A stretch of 64,000 nt of DNA from Novosphingobium sp. CECT 9465. GTDB lineage: Bacteria; Pseudomonadota; Alphaproteobacteria; Sphingomonadales; Sphingomonadaceae. Positions 17,681 to 27,067 of this stretch are shown in pieces. Where the stretch lies: positions 128,979 through 192,978 of the forward strand of contig NZ_CAKLBX010000002.1 of the NCBI RefSeq assembly GCF_920987055.1, read 5' to 3'. Under the pieces are notes generated by a model that saw nothing but the letters and a program-made list of their open reading frames with translations, had not been told where the DNA came from and did not search any database. The stretch's first letter is position 1. Every line of letters begins with the position of its first letter. The position numbers and the translations under genes are program-made.

Positions 17681-17848
17681 ATGGCACGTTGTAGAGCACA
17701 GCTTATCCCTTTGGGCAATGAGTGTGGCTTGGCTTGGACCGCGTTCAGCGAGCGACGGTCGATCAGCTGGTTTACAAAATTGCCTCTGGTTGACAGATTC
17801 TATAAAATGCCCATAAAGTGGGATTGCATCTGCAAGTGGGGCACATCC

Positions 17849-18457
17849 GTGGCAAAAATCTATCCTTGGGAATACCATCCGGACCTTACAGACGACCGCC
17901 TTAAGGCGGTTGCTGCTATGCTCGTCGATGGGCGCCATGCCGCGCTCGACCGCTACGATGCAGAGGCTGGCGACAATGGTTGGACCCACGGGTGCCGGGC
18001 GTTCCAGTTTTGTCGCCATCGGGTAGTCCACGCGATCGATAGCGGCGATTATCCGTGGCTGACCGCGATCGATCGGTCGCTCCAACTCATCTTCAAGATC
18101 GGCGAGGTGCCGGTGCGGATCTACAAGGGTGAGGCGGAAGACCCGACTGATCGGACTTTGAAGCAAAGCTTCGGTGAGAAGAGCCAGCTTGAAATGCTTT
18201 TCCCGGAGCACGATGAGGGTCGCGATCTAGCATATCGGTTTGCGGTTGAGACCGACATCGACGGCAGCGTGCTCGCGGTGAAGTTTGTCGGTCTACGCGG
18301 TGACGCAGCAGTGCTGATCTGGGAGGTGCCTCTCGAGGGGGTTTCTACCTTTACAGGGACGGTCGGCCGTGCGGCGACGGAGAGTGTCGAGTTGGCCGCT
18401 CCAAGTGTTGGGTTGCGCACTGAAGATGGCAGCGCAGATGGCAGCACCGGCGTTTGA
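17849..18457 (+). CDS. unknown protein upstream of XRE-ImmA/IrrE gene
   Basis: About 202 residues from a GTG at 17849 preceded by GGGG; an ATG at 17807 is an alternative. The product starts MAKIYPWEYHPDLTDDRL, with an acidic helical N-terminal half, an HGCRAFQFCRHRVVHAID segment in the middle and beta-rich sequence after it. I do not recognise the family. Its 3' end lies 28 bases before the chosen start of the XRE-ImmA/IrrE gene, and overlaps alternative starts of that gene, so they are probably one operon. By analogy with other XRE-ImmA/IrrE pairs it could be the protease substrate, a toxin or a phage sensor; none of these is shown by sequence. Confidence 0.6.
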   Translation: MAKIYPWEYHPDLTDDRLKAVAAMLVDGRHAALDRYDAEAGDNGWTHGCRAFQFCRHRVVHAIDSGDYPWLTAIDRSLQLIFKIGEVPVRIYKGEAEDPTDRTLKQSFGEKSQLEMLFPEHDEGRDLAYRFAVETDIDGSVLAVKFVGLRGDAAVLIWEVPLEGVSTFTGTVGRAATESVELAAPSVGLRTEDGSADGSTGV

Positions 18458-18485
18458 CGCCGATAGGTTGAAACGGACTATTTCT

Positions 18486-19589
18486 ATGGTCGAACCGCAC
18501 GTTTTCGACGGTGACCGCTTACGGCTAGCGCGCGTAGCGAAGGGGTACACATTGGATGACCTCGGTGGGCGTGTCAGCGCGACCCGGCAGTATCTCAACC
18601 AACTAGAGCAAGGTACCAAGCTCCCAAGCGAAGAAATGATCGAGGCGCTTGCCGCCGCATTGGGAGTAACATCGCATTTTTTCTCCTTGAGTGCACGCGG
18701 CGGCGTTTCTGTTGAGCAGTGCCATTTCCGAAAGCAAAGGACTACGCCCGTGTCGGTTGTTAGTCAGGTGCTGGCGCGGGGGACGTTGCTGGATGGATTC
18801 GTCAGTCGCCTCGATCAAGCCCTCGAGCTGCCCGAAGTTTCGTTTCCCGACATACCAGTGACATGCACCAGTGACATCGAGATCGCGGCCAAACAGGCAC
18901 GTGAACAATGGCAGCTCGGGACCGGCCCGATTTCGAGTATGATGCGGGTCGTGGAGAATGCCGGAGCCGTTGTGAGCTTTTTCGCGGGCGTGTCGGAACG
19001 TGTCGATGCTCTTTCTATAGATCGTCCCCGCCCGCTGATTATTCGGAGTGAAGCCAAGCCTGCCGCGTGTCGCTTACGCTTCGATTTAGCCCATGAATGC
19101 GGTCATTTGGTAATGCACAAGGGCATCGTGACCGGAGACAAGGCGACGGAAGATCAGGCCAATCGCTTTGCCAGTGCCTTCCTTTTACCGCGCTCTGCTT
19201 TCATCCACGAGTTCCCTCGCAGCCGCATGCTGAATTGGACTGCAATTTTCGAAATGAAACTTCGTTGGAAGGTGTCAGCATCGGCGATCCTTCGAAGGGC
19301 TTATGATCTGAAGATCTTGTCTGCCGATCAATATCGCACCGGATGCATTCACCTAAGCAAGACTGGCCAGCGCAAGTTCGAACGATTCGACGACGAAATT
19401 GCCCCTGAAATGCCTGAGCTATTGCCGTCGGCATTGGTCGCACTGGAGCAGGCATATCCAGGAGCCGTGCGACGTATTGCTGACGATGCTGGCATCGAAG
19501 GCGACATGTTTGAATGCGTTGCCGGGCTTGGATTGCCGGAAAGACCGGACCACGATTTAACGAATATTATTCCTATTTCGGGACGCTAA
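18486..19589 (+). CDS. XRE helix-turn-helix and ImmA/IrrE metallopeptidase fusion
   Basis: A 367-residue two-domain regulator. The N-terminal HTH (LRLARVAKGYTLDDLGGRV, with SATRQYLNQLEQG as recognition helix) is followed by a linker and a zinc peptidase of the ImmA/IrrE (COG2856) family with HECGH in LAHECGHLVMHKG near residue 200 and a downstream Glu in TEDQANRFASAFLLP. These proteins bind DNA and cleave a partner, typically a repressor or antitoxin, on a stress or phage cue. ATG 18486 has a GGA nine bases upstream; ATG 18426 would overlap the preceding gene. The pairing with the unknown upstream gene makes that protein the first candidate partner. Confidence 0.85.
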   Translation: MVEPHVFDGDRLRLARVAKGYTLDDLGGRVSATRQYLNQLEQGTKLPSEEMIEALAAALGVTSHFFSLSARGGVSVEQCHFRKQRTTPVSVVSQVLARGTLLDGFVSRLDQALELPEVSFPDIPVTCTSDIEIAAKQAREQWQLGTGPISSMMRVVENAGAVVSFFAGVSERVDALSIDRPRPLIIRSEAKPAACRLRFDLAHECGHLVMHKGIVTGDKATEDQANRFASAFLLPRSAFIHEFPRSRMLNWTAIFEMKLRWKVSASAILRRAYDLKILSADQYRTGCIHLSKTGQRKFERFDDEIAPEMPELLPSALVALEQAYPGAVRRIADDAGIEGDMFECVAGLGLPERPDHDLTNIIPISGR

Positions 19590-19749
19590 GCTCCGTCTGA
19601 GGTTTTGCGACAGGTCACGGCCTCAAGTCTCGCCGAGATCGACCACAGCATCAGTGTCCAACAGCACGGCAGATGATGCAGGGTGCGGCGAGCCGATGAT
19701 AACGCTTATTGATTTGTTGGGATATTCGGCCTATTTCACCCTCAATCGA

Positions 19750-19803
19750 ACCCGCCCGGCCTCTGTCCGCAAGGATATGCACACTGGGCGGGTCTTTTGT
19801 TTT
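19750..19803 (+). terminator. terminator-like hairpin with T-rich tail
   Basis: Arms ACCCGCCC (19750-19757) and GGGCGGGT (19786-19793) pair perfectly, followed by CTTTTGTTTT. The 28-base loop is long for a simple terminator. It sits between the XRE-ImmA/IrrE gene and the Abi gene, where a terminator or an attenuator of the Abi gene would be expected. Confidence 0.5.
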
Positions 19804-19832
19804 CAGGCCCTTGTCGCTAAGCATTGGCGGGC

Positions 19833-20747
19833 ATGACGCGCGTTTTCAGCAAGCCCTCGCTCAGTCTCGATCAGCAGATCGCCCACCTGCGCGACAATGG
19901 TATGGCCATCCCTGATGAGGGGCGGGCCCGGTATTGGCTGACCCACGTCAGCTACTATCGGCTGAGTGCCTATTGGCTCTATCTCGAGCGCCCGAAGGAT
20001 GAACCGGGACCGCGCTTCAATCCGGGCACCGACTTCGAGACAGTGACTGCGCTCTATGATTTTGACCGGGTCCTTCGGCGCCTTGTCATGCGCGGAACCG
20101 AGCACGTCGAGGTAGCTCTGCGCGGCAGTTGGGCCTACCAACTTGCGTCGCTCGATCATGGGCACAGCTACCTCGACGCGGGGCTCTATTCCGAGCGCAA
20201 GCAGTTCCACGACAATCTTGCGAAGCTGGCAAAGGACGTGGGGGAGTCCAACGAAACCTACATCGATCACTATCGGAAGACTTATCGCGCCCCGGCGCTG
20301 CCGCCAGTGTGGATGGTCGCCGAGATGATGTCGTTCGGTCAGCTGTCTCGATGGTATTCGAGCCTCGCGGACCGATCGCTCCGCAACCGGATCGCAGTTC
20401 CCCTCGGGCTGACCGAGACGGTTCTGGTGCCTTTCGTCCGCCACCTCGTCGATGTCCGCAACATCTGCGCACATCATGGGCGGCTCTGGAACCGGGGTTT
20501 TTTGATTTGCCCGCGTCTGCCCAGCAAACCGAGAGATCTGCAGCTTTCGCTGGACCACTCGGCCGGTGAGCGACCGCCGGCGAAGCTCTACAACACGATC
20601 ACCATGATCAATGGGGTGATGGGAACCGTAGCCCCTGAGTCTCAGTGGGCATGCGACGTGAAGGCGCACATCCTGACCCATCCGACCGGCGATCTGGCCG
20701 CAATGGGTTTCCCGGAAGATTGGGAAGAGAAGCCATTATGGCGATGA
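19833..20747 (+). CDS. Abi-family (AbiD/AbiF-like) HEPN abortive-infection protein
   Basis: A 304-residue Abi_2-type protein. The N-terminal region SLSLDQQIAHLRDNGMAI and the YYRLSAYWL motif (about 41-49) are the family hallmarks. The HEPN motif is Arg209-Asn210-x3-His214 in VRNICAHHGRLWNR. Members arrest infected cells, presumably by RNA cleavage. I prefer ATG 19833, giving MTRVFSKPSLSL; an ATG nine bases earlier is possible. It is monocistronic, preceded by a terminator-like hairpin, and it sits next to a resolvase and a VapBC-like pair. An RNA target is known for some relatives and inferred here. Confidence 0.87.
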   Translation: MTRVFSKPSLSLDQQIAHLRDNGMAIPDEGRARYWLTHVSYYRLSAYWLYLERPKDEPGPRFNPGTDFETVTALYDFDRVLRRLVMRGTEHVEVALRGSWAYQLASLDHGHSYLDAGLYSERKQFHDNLAKLAKDVGESNETYIDHYRKTYRAPALPPVWMVAEMMSFGQLSRWYSSLADRSLRNRIAVPLGLTETVLVPFVRHLVDVRNICAHHGRLWNRGFLICPRLPSKPRDLQLSLDHSAGERPPAKLYNTITMINGVMGTVAPESQWACDVKAHILTHPTGDLAAMGFPEDWEEKPLWR

Positions 20748-20799
20748 TCAGTTTCGTCGGTTAGCCCACCCATCTGCTGCAAGCACGATCAGTCAACGG

Positions 20800-21381
20800 C
20801 TATGAAGCCGCTTCGCCCCGCCGGATCGTCCGATACACCGTCGGCCGAGAGACCTTGAACAGCTTGCCGAGGTCGCTGATCGAGTATTCGCCGGTGGCGT
20901 GCATCTTGAGCAGTTCGCGCTGCTGGAGGTCGGACAGCTTGGGCGGCTTGCCGCGCAGCTTGCCCTTGTCCCGGGCGATCTTCATCCCCTCGCGGGTGCG
21001 CAGGCGAATGAGGTCGCTTTCGAACTCGGCGAAGGTGGCAAGGATATTGAAGAACATCCGCCCCATCGGATCATTGGGATCGTAGACCTGCTTGCCAAGC
21101 GCAAGGCTGACGCCGCGCTTCTCCAGCTCATCGGCGATGGCCCGCGCGTCCGGCACAGAACGGGCGAGGCGATCCAGCTTCGGCACGACCAGCGTCTCGC
21201 CGGCGCGGACTGCGGCCAGTGCCTGAGCGAGACCGGGGCGATCGCGGTTGCGGCCGGTCAGGCCGTGGTCGGTGTAGATGCGGTCCTCGGGCACTCCGAG
21301 TTCGATCAGCGCGCGGCGCTGCGCGGTGAGATCCTGCTTGTCGGTCGAGCAGCGGGCATATCCGATGAGGGTCTTGGTCAT
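20800..21381 (-). CDS. serine resolvase/invertase
   Basis: A 193-residue small serine recombinase. Catalytic Ser12 lies in GYARCSTDKQDL, the E-helix region contains FAEFESDLIRLRTREGM, and a C-terminal Hin-like HTH is present (SISDLGKLFKVSRPTVYRTI). Such enzymes resolve cointegrates or invert DNA at short sites next to the gene. No transposase of a Tn3-type element accompanies it, so it is either a plasmid-multimer resolvase or the remnant of a transposon. I could not identify its res or inversion sites in the 225 bases upstream. Confidence 0.88.
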   Translation of the reverse strand: MTKTLIGYARCSTDKQDLTAQRRALIELGVPEDRIYTDHGLTGRNRDRPGLAQALAAVRAGETLVVPKLDRLARSVPDARAIADELEKRGVSLALGKQVYDPNDPMGRMFFNILATFAEFESDLIRLRTREGMKIARDKGKLRGKPPKLSDLQQRELLKMHATGEYSISDLGKLFKVSRPTVYRTIRRGEAAS

Positions 21382-21606
21382 TTGTAACGGATGAGGCCCC
21401 TGTGTGAGAAAATAAAGCGTACCACCTTAATGAGAGAGCAGGCAAGCCGGATTTGCGGAGGGCAGGGGGGTCTGACCTCTGGCGCCTGGAAAGTGTCCGG
21501 TGAACGATCCGCTGCGGTCGCACGAGCTTCTCTCATTTCCGATGTATCGGCTTGTGCTTGATACAGGGTTCCGAAGAGTGTACTGACCCATCGACTATAC
21601 AGTGAG

Positions 21607-21864
21607 GTGCCTTATGTGAACGTGCAACGAGGAAAACTTGTTTCGGGGGGAAGGCTGCAATTGCCGGTCGAGATCCGGCGTGCGCTCTCTCTATCCGATG
21701 GTGACACCGTGCTCCTCGAAGTGGTCAATGGCGAGATCCACGTGCGACCCTATCGCGACGCTGTGGCTCGCGTTCAGGCAAAGTTGCGCAAGTACGTCGA
21801 GCCAGGTCGCAGCTTATCCGACGAATTGATGGCTGAGCGCCGGACTGCCGCAGAAAATGAGTGA
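21607..21864 (+). CDS. AbrB/MazE-fold antitoxin (VapB-like)
   Basis: An 85-residue protein with a SpoVT/AbrB swapped-hairpin DNA-binding domain: VSGGRLQLPVEIRRALSLSDGD and LLEVVNGEIHVRPY, followed by a C-terminal helical tail that would wrap the toxin. It reads from a GTG at 21607; a second in-frame GTG lies at 21616. It overlaps the PIN toxin gene by 8 bases. As usual for such pairs, it should both neutralise the toxin and repress the operon. Confidence 0.83.
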   Translation: MPYVNVQRGKLVSGGRLQLPVEIRRALSLSDGDTVLLEVVNGEIHVRPYRDAVARVQAKLRKYVEPGRSLSDELMAERRTAAENE

Positions 21865-22246
21865 TTCGCGCTACATGCTGGATGCTTCGGCCGTGCTCGC
21901 GATGATGCTCGGCGAGGACGGCGGCGATCAGGTCAGAGAGCGGCTTGCTGCCAGCCAGATCAGCGCCGTGAACCTTTCTGAGGTTGTTGCCAAACTCCAA
22001 GAAAGCGGCGTGCCCGATGAGGTCATTACGTCCAGTCTTGCGGAACTGAAATTCGACGTGCTCGCGTTCGATCAGAGTCAGGCAGTACGTGCCGGACTGT
22101 TGCGTACGGCAACGCGAAGCATCGGGTTGTCATTGGGGGATCGAGCGTGTCTTGGCGCAGCCGAGTCGTGCAATGCCGTTGCGGTGACCACCGATCGAGC
22201 ATGGAGTAAACTCGAGGTCAATGTCGCCATCGAAGTTCTTCGCTAA
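21857..22246 (+). CDS. PIN-domain toxin (VapC-like RNase)
   Basis: A 129-residue PIN protein. The acidic tetrad is visible: Asp in MLDASAVLAMM, Glu in NLSEVVAKL, Asp in SLGDRACLGAA and Asp in TTDRAW. PIN toxins cleave tRNA or rRNA when their antitoxin is degraded. It overlaps the AbrB-fold antitoxin gene by 8 bases. A paralogous pair lies at 29979-30610 with the same order. Confidence 0.87.
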   Translation: MSDSRYMLDASAVLAMMLGEDGGDQVRERLAASQISAVNLSEVVAKLQESGVPDEVITSSLAELKFDVLAFDQSQAVRAGLLRTATRSIGLSLGDRACLGAAESCNAVAVTTDRAWSKLEVNVAIEVLR

Positions 22247-22327
22247 GTTCCGCCGTCGACCCAAACTTAGTCGTTCATGAAGGCTAAGTTGTAGGTCCGC
22301 CTTCGCCCGAAACTGCCATCCGGTCGA

Positions 22328-22874
22328 TCAGAGATCCCCGGCGCACTCTCGCGCCAGTTTGATGAATGCCTTAAATGCGGCAGATGGATTGCGCCGGCTG
22401 GGATAATAAAGGGCGAGAGGCGACAGCGGTGGCGTCCAATCTGCCAGAACCCGTATCAAACGCCCCGAAGCAAGATCGTCCCGAACATCGGATTCCATGA
22501 AGAAGCCAATCCCAATGCTGTCCAATATGGCCATGCGGGAAAGACTCGCTTCGTCGAGGGTGATGGGGCCATCGACATCAACCTGAACGGGCTGCCCATT
22601 CTTCTCGAAATGCCACCGGTAGAGCGCGCCATTGGGTAGCCTGACGCGAAGGCATCGGTGGGCATGCAGATCCGTCGGAACTTGCGGTTCGCCATATTTC
22701 TCGAGATAGTCCGGTGTGGCTACGACTGCGAAATGTCTGGGACTGCCCAGAGAAACAGCGATCATATCACCGGGAACGAGGTCGGCAGACCGGACGCCGA
22801 GATCGAAGCCCTCGTCAACGACATCAACTAGTCGTCCCTCCGTGACCAGATCAATGTGAACCTGAGGATAGAGC
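22328..22874 (-). pseudogene. LysR-family regulator, 3' part cut off by IS21
   Basis: This encodes the effector-binding half of a LysR regulator ([19 protein letters not shown] onward to the natural stop at 22328). The preceding codons are found at 25394-25755 on the other side of the IS21-family element, and joining them across the duplicated bases restores [11 protein letters not shown]. The gene is therefore split, and neither half should make a working regulator. It would have controlled the divergent SnoaL/SDR/hydrolase genes. Confidence 0.9.
22866..22874. repeat. target-site duplication, left copy
   Basis: GGATAGAGC at the left edge of the IS21-family element, repeated at 25394-25402. 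One more matching A precedes each copy, so the duplication is 9 or 10 bp. Confidence 0.75.
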
Positions 22875-22986
22875 TGTGGACCGGCGTGCAAAAGGGACCC
22901 CGTTAGCGGGGTGATCGGCGTCTAAAAGGGACCCCTCATTCTGATGGTGTAGCAGGCTGCCTGGTTTTCCAGGTGGCGAGATCGGG

Positions 22987-24513
22987 ATGTTGGTGGTGGA
23001 GACAGTTGTTCGGATTCGGCGCGAGCACGCCAGTGGGAAGGCGATCAAGGCGATAGCGCGGGATCTGCGGCTGTCGCGCAAGGTGGTGCGCAAGGCGATC
23101 CGGGCGCCGGAGGGGGCATTCGATTACCACCGCACGGTTCAGCCGCTGCCTCGGCTTGGGCCGTTCCAGGAGCGGCTCGATACGCTGCTGACGGAGAATG
23201 AGGCCCGGCATCGGCGCGATCGGCTGCGGATGACGCGGATTCATGACTTGTTGTGCCGGGAAGGCTTCGAGGGATCCTACGACGCGGTCCGGCGCTACGC
23301 CCGGCGCTGGACGGAAGCGCGGCGCAAAGATGCTGGCGCCAATGGCAATGGGGGCACCCCGGCCTTCATCCCGCTGCTGTTCCAGCCTGGCGAGGCCTAT
23401 CAGTTCGACTGGAGCCACGAGGACGTGGAGATCGCCGGCAAGCCGATGCGGGTGAAGGTGGCCCACATGCGGCTGTGCGCGTCTCGGGCGGTCTACGTCC
23501 GGGCTTACCCGCGCGAGACGCAGGAGATGGTGTTCGATGCCCATGCCCGGGGATTTGCCTTCTTCGGCGGCGTTCCGCTGCGTGGAATCTACGACAATAT
23601 GAAGACCGCGGTGACCTCAGTCTTCGTCGGCAAGGAGCGTGTGTTCAACCGCCGCTTTCTGGTCATGGCCGATCATTACATGGTCGAGCCCACGGCCTGC
23701 TCGCCGGCGGCGGGATGGGAGAAGGGTCAGGTCGAGAACCAGGTCCAGACCATCCGGGGCCGTTTCTTCCAGCCTCGCCTGCGCTTTGCCAGCATCGAGG
23801 AGCTCAACGGATGGCTGGAAGCCGAGTGCCTGCGCTGGGCCGCATTGCATCCGCATCCCGAGCAGAAGGAACTGACCGTTGCCGAGGCGCTCGATCTCGA
23901 ACGGCCGGCATTGCAGCCGATGCTGGCGCCTTTCGATGGCTTCCACGAGACCGCCCATGCCGTGACTGGCACCTGCCTTATCAGCTTCGACCGCAACCGC
24001 TATTCTGTAATGGCCAAGGCCGCGCGGCGTGCCGTCCAGGTCCGTGCCTATGCCGATCGGATTGTCGTCCGCCTCGGCGATGAGGTTATCGCCGAGCATG
24101 CCCGGTACTTTGGCCGTGACCGGACGATCTACGATCCCTGGCATTATCTCCCCGTCCTCGCCAACAAGCCCGGCGCCTGGCGCAACGGCGCCCCCTTCCA
24201 TGGCTGGAACCTGCCGCCGGCACTGACGCGGCTGCGCCGCAAGCTGGGGAGCGGTGACGAGGCCGACCGGCGCTTCGTGCGCGTCCTGGCCGCTGTACTG
24301 ACCGATGGCCTGGAAGCGGTCGAGGCTGCGATCCGTGAGGCGCTCGATGCCGGTGCCGCCAGCGACGAGGTGATCCTCAACATCCTGGCGCGATACCGCG
24401 AGCCAGCAACCGACCGGCCCCTCGACTTGGTCGTCGACCTCAAGCTCAACCATCCGCCGATCGCGGACTGCGCCCGCTACGACACAGTGCGAGGCCTCGA
24501 TGCAGCGGCATGA
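22987..24513 (+). CDS. istA: IS21-family transposase IstA
   Basis: A 508-residue transposase. It has an N-terminal HTH ([25 protein letters not shown]) and a DDE core: the first Asp in [12 protein letters not shown], the second Asp in [12 protein letters not shown], and the Glu in [18 protein letters not shown]-terminal beta-rich region follows. Length is standard for IS21 IstA. It overlaps istB by 14 bases. ATG 22987 follows the multiple terminal repeats by about 30 bases. Confidence 0.93.
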   Translation: MLVVETVVRIRREHASGKAIKAIARDLRLSRKVVRKAIRAPEGAFDYHRTVQPLPRLGPFQERLDTLLTENEARHRRDRLRMTRIHDLLCREGFEGSYDAVRRYARRWTEARRKDAGANGNGGTPAFIPLLFQPGEAYQFDWSHEDVEIAGKPMRVKVAHMRLCASRAVYVRAYPRETQEMVFDAHARGFAFFGGVPLRGIYDNMKTAVTSVFVGKERVFNRRFLVMADHYMVEPTACSPAAGWEKGQVENQVQTIRGRFFQPRLRFASIEELNGWLEAECLRWAALHPHPEQKELTVAEALDLERPALQPMLAPFDGFHETAHAVTGTCLISFDRNRYSVMAKAARRAVQVRAYADRIVVRLGDEVIAEHARYFGRDRTIYDPWHYLPVLANKPGAWRNGAPFHGWNLPPALTRLRRKLGSGDEADRRFVRVLAAVLTDGLEAVEAAIREALDAGAASDEVILNILARYREPATDRPLDLVVDLKLNHPPIADCARYDTVRGLDAAA

Positions 24514-25228
24514 GATGATCGAGGCGATGCGCGGGCTTGGCCTCAGGGGTATGGCCGGCGCGTTCGACGAGGCCGTCACTACGGGGCTGCAACGCAAGCG
24601 CACGACCCACGAGATCCTGACCGACCTGCTGCGTGCCGAAGCTGCGCATCGGCATGCTGCATCGATCCGCTACCGCATGACCGCAGCCAAGCTGCCGGTG
24701 GTCAAGGATCTCGATGCCTTCGTGTTCGAGGGCACCCCGATCAACGAGGGCTTGGTCCGCTCCCTCCACTCTGGCTCATTCATCCCAGCGCATCGCAACA
24801 TCGTGCTCATCGGTGGCACGGGCACCGGCAAGACTCACCTCGCCACCGCGATCACCGCCAGCGTCGTTCGTGCCGGCGCCCGCGGGCGCTACTTCAACAC
24901 GGTCGACCTCGTCACCCGGCTCGAGGAGGAGGCCCGTATCGGCAAGGCCGGCGCCATGGCCGCCCAGCTCAGTCGGCTCGACGTCGTGGTCCTCGACGAA
25001 CTGGGCTACCTGCCGTTCGCCCGCTCAGGCGGACAACTGCTGTTCCACCTGATCAGCAAGCTCTACGAGAAGACCTCGGTCATCATCACCACCAACCTGG
25101 CCTTCGGCGAATGGCCTACCGTCTTCGGCGATCCCAAGATGACCACCGCGCTGCTCGACCGCATCACGCATCATTGCGATATCGTCGAGACCGGCAACGA
25201 CAGCTGGCGCTTCAAACACCGCAGCTGA
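24500..25228 (+). CDS. istB: IS21-family helper ATPase IstB
   Basis: A 242-residue AAA+ ATPase related to DnaC. Walker A is [13 protein letters not shown], Walker [12 protein letters not shown], and sensor [12 protein letters not shown]. IstB assembles on target DNA and recruits IstA. The gene overlaps istA by 14 bases, suggesting translational coupling. Confidence 0.93.
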   Translation: MQRHEMIEAMRGLGLRGMAGAFDEAVTTGLQRKRTTHEILTDLLRAEAAHRHAASIRYRMTAAKLPVVKDLDAFVFEGTPINEGLVRSLHSGSFIPAHRNIVLIGGTGTGKTHLATAITASVVRAGARGRYFNTVDLVTRLEEEARIGKAGAMAAQLSRLDVVVLDELGYLPFARSGGQLLFHLISKLYEKTSVIITTNLAFGEWPTVFGDPKMTTALLDRITHHCDIVETGNDSWRFKHRS

Positions 25229-25393
25229 CCACCTCGAAAATCGCCTTCGCGCTGCTGCCGCCTCCGGTCGGGCTACGCCCTCCCTACGCCGCCAGCAGCG
25301 CGAAAACTGCGCCCAGCTTCAATCGATCAACGCGACGCCGAGGGGGTCCCTTTTGCGCGCCGATAGGGGGGCCCGATTGGACGCCGATTGACA

Positions 25394-25402
25394 GGATAGA
25401 GC
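25394..25402. repeat. target-site duplication, right copy
   Basis: GGATAGAGC at the right edge of the IS21-family element, matching 22866-22874. Confidence 0.75.
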
Positions 25403-25755
25403 CGCAGGAACTGTAGGATGAGCGGCGTCATGATCTCGCGAGCGGCCGTTGGAAAAGCGTTGATGCGCAAGGTTCCAGAAGGCACTTCCTGCTGCGATCG
25501 CACAGTCTCCATTGCCTCGTGAATGTCCTGCAGCGCAGGCCCTACCCGGTCGACGAAGCTTCGGCCCGCATCCGTAAGTGAGACGCTTCGGGTGGTACGG
25601 TTGAATAGGCGCACGCCAAGCTGGCGCTCGAGCTTGGCAATGGCATTGCTCAGTGCGGTGGTAGACACGCCCAGATGAGTTGCCGCGGCACGGAATGACC
25701 CCTTGCGCATGATGGCAATCACTGCGTCGAGTTCGATCAGGCTATGTCTCTTCAT
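25394..25755 (-). pseudogene. LysR-family regulator, 5' part cut off by IS21
   Basis: This is the N-terminal HTH and linker of the split regulator: [20 protein letters not shown], with the winged helix [20 protein letters not shown]. Coding sequence stops matching the family at LRLYP, exactly at the IS21 border; the remaining codons of the truncated frame come from the element. A fragment could still bind DNA but would lack effector sensing. It diverges from the SnoaL-like gene, so its former targets are probably the following genes. Confidence 0.9.
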
Positions 25756-25892
25756 CGTTCCGCCAATCGCAATGTTTCATCCCGCTTTATCCCGATTATC
25801 GCGCCGCCGCTAAGCGCTAAATTAGCCCCATCGTCGAACCAAAGATGGATGACCGCACCGGCCATCCGGTTTCTGACAGGATGGAGGAAATT

Positions 25893-26222
25893 ATGGCCAT
25901 CAATCTGCCTGAGGCTATCGTCGGCTACTTTGCTGCCGACGAGACGAAGAACCCTCAGAGCGTTGCACAGTGTTTCACCGAAACCGCTGTCGTGACGGAC
26001 GAAGGGCAAACCCATAGCGGGCGGGATGCGATCGCGGCTTGGAAGGCCTCCTCCTCGGTGAAATACAGCTATTCGGTCGAGCCGATCTCCATCGCACCAG
26101 ACGGCGACCGCCTGATTGTGACCAGCCATCTGGAAGGCGACTTCCCCGGCAGCCCAATCGACCTGCGGTACATCTTCGCACTGGATGGCGAGAAGATCGC
26201 GGCGCTGGAGATCGTCCTGTGA
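25893..26222 (+). CDS. SnoaL/NTF2-like protein
   Basis: A 109-residue cone-fold (NTF2-like) protein with the pattern [20 protein letters not shown] and [19 protein letters not shown] typical of SnoaL-like polyketide-cyclase relatives. A GGAGG sits directly upstream of ATG 25893, which decides the start over ATG 25845. Members bind small hydrophobic ligands or act as isomerases; substrate unknown. Its stop overlaps the GTG start of the following dehydrogenase (GTGA), so the two are coupled. Confidence 0.8.
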   Translation: MAINLPEAIVGYFAADETKNPQSVAQCFTETAVVTDEGQTHSGRDAIAAWKASSSVKYSYSVEPISIAPDGDRLIVTSHLEGDFPGSPIDLRYIFALDGEKIAALEIVL

Positions 26223-26998
26223 GTTCGTTTCTCACTCTGCAGGGCAAGCGAGCCCTGATCACCTCGGGCACCCGTGGTGCGGGGGCGGCGACGGTCAGTC
26301 TATTTCGTGAGCTTGGGGCCCAGATACTGACCACTGCGCGAACCCAGCCAGATGGTATTTCGAACAAAGAGTTTGTCGCCGCTGATCTGACTACTCTCGA
26401 GGGTTGCGCGGTAGTGGCGGCAGCGGTTCAGGAGCGCATGGCCGGGGTGGACGTGATTGTCCATATGCTGGGCGGCTCGTCGTCTCCTGCAGGAGGCTTT
26501 GCCGCTCTTGGCGATGCGGACTGGCAGAGGGAGCTCAACCTCAATCTCATGCCTGCTATCCGGCTTGATCGGGAGCTCGTGCCAGACATGCTCTCACGCG
26601 GAAGCGGCGTCGTAATCCATGTGACCTCCATTCAGCGCGAACTGCCCCTGCCGGAAGCGACCACCGCCTACGCTGCTGCCAAAGCGGCACTATCGACCTA
26701 CAGCAAGGCGCTTTCAAAAGAGACCTCGCCCAATGGCGTTCGGGTGGTGCGCGTGTCGCCCGGCTGGATCGAGACCGAAGCTTCGATCGAACTGGCCACC
26801 CGGCTCGCGGCCGAGCATGGCGGCGACATCGAGCGCGGCAAGAAGATGATCATGGATTCTCTTGGAGGCATCCCGATCGGTCGGCCGGCGAAGCCGGATG
26901 AAGTCGCCAGTCTGATCGCGTTCCTCGCTTCCGATCGCGCCGGGTCAATTACCGGCACCGAATATGTCATCGACGGCGGAACCGTGCCGACGGCCTGA
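26219..26998 (+). CDS. short-chain dehydrogenase/reductase
   Basis: A 259-residue SDR. The nucleotide-binding motif is [11 protein letters not shown], the HMLGG segment stands in for NNAG, the catalytic Ser is in [10 protein letters not shown], and the Tyr-x3-Lys motif is YAAAKAALS. The C-terminal IDGGTVPTA is the classical SDR end. I use GTG 26219 as start because it overlaps the SnoaL-like stop and gives the expected N-terminus ([17 protein letters not shown]). Likely oxidoreduction of a small alcohol or ketone in one operon with the preceding gene. Confidence 0.88.
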   Translation: MSSFLTLQGKRALITSGTRGAGAATVSLFRELGAQILTTARTQPDGISNKEFVAADLTTLEGCAVVAAAVQERMAGVDVIVHMLGGSSSPAGGFAALGDADWQRELNLNLMPAIRLDRELVPDMLSRGSGVVIHVTSIQRELPLPEATTAYAAAKAALSTYSKALSKETSPNGVRVVRVSPGWIETEASIELATRLAAEHGGDIERGKKMIMDSLGGIPIGRPAKPDEVASLIAFLASDRAGSITGTEYVIDGGTVPTA

Positions 26999-27067
26999 TC
27001 GGCCGTCTTAAACTGCACGATTTAGCCAGACCGCAAACATCGCAATCATTCATTGAAGGAGACTATC

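Larger units (their letters stand above)
22875..25393 (+). mobile_element. IS21-family insertion sequence
   Basis: An element of about 2.5 kb with istA and istB on the plus strand. It begins TGTGGACCGGCG and ends CGCCGATTGACA, the TG...CA ends of IS21. Near both ends lie copies of GCAAAAGGGACCCC (one more just inside the left end, after GGCGTCT), in inverted orientation; such multiple terminal repeats are IS21 transposase sites. Both genes are intact, so the copy may be active. It has interrupted a LysR gene. Confidence 0.9.

Noticed and set aside
16826..17848. Long plus-strand frame continuous with the unknown gene at 17849
   Set aside because: It is antisense to the MmeI-type gene and is Gly/Ala-rich shadow sequence.
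17681..18211. Upstream extension of the MmeI-type frame
   Set aside because: Antisense to the unknown gene and lacking family similarity; ATG 17680 gives the expected start.
19654..19836. Plus-strand 60-aa frame upstream of the Abi gene
   Set aside because: It crosses the terminator-like hairpin and overlaps the Abi start; composition is not protein-like.
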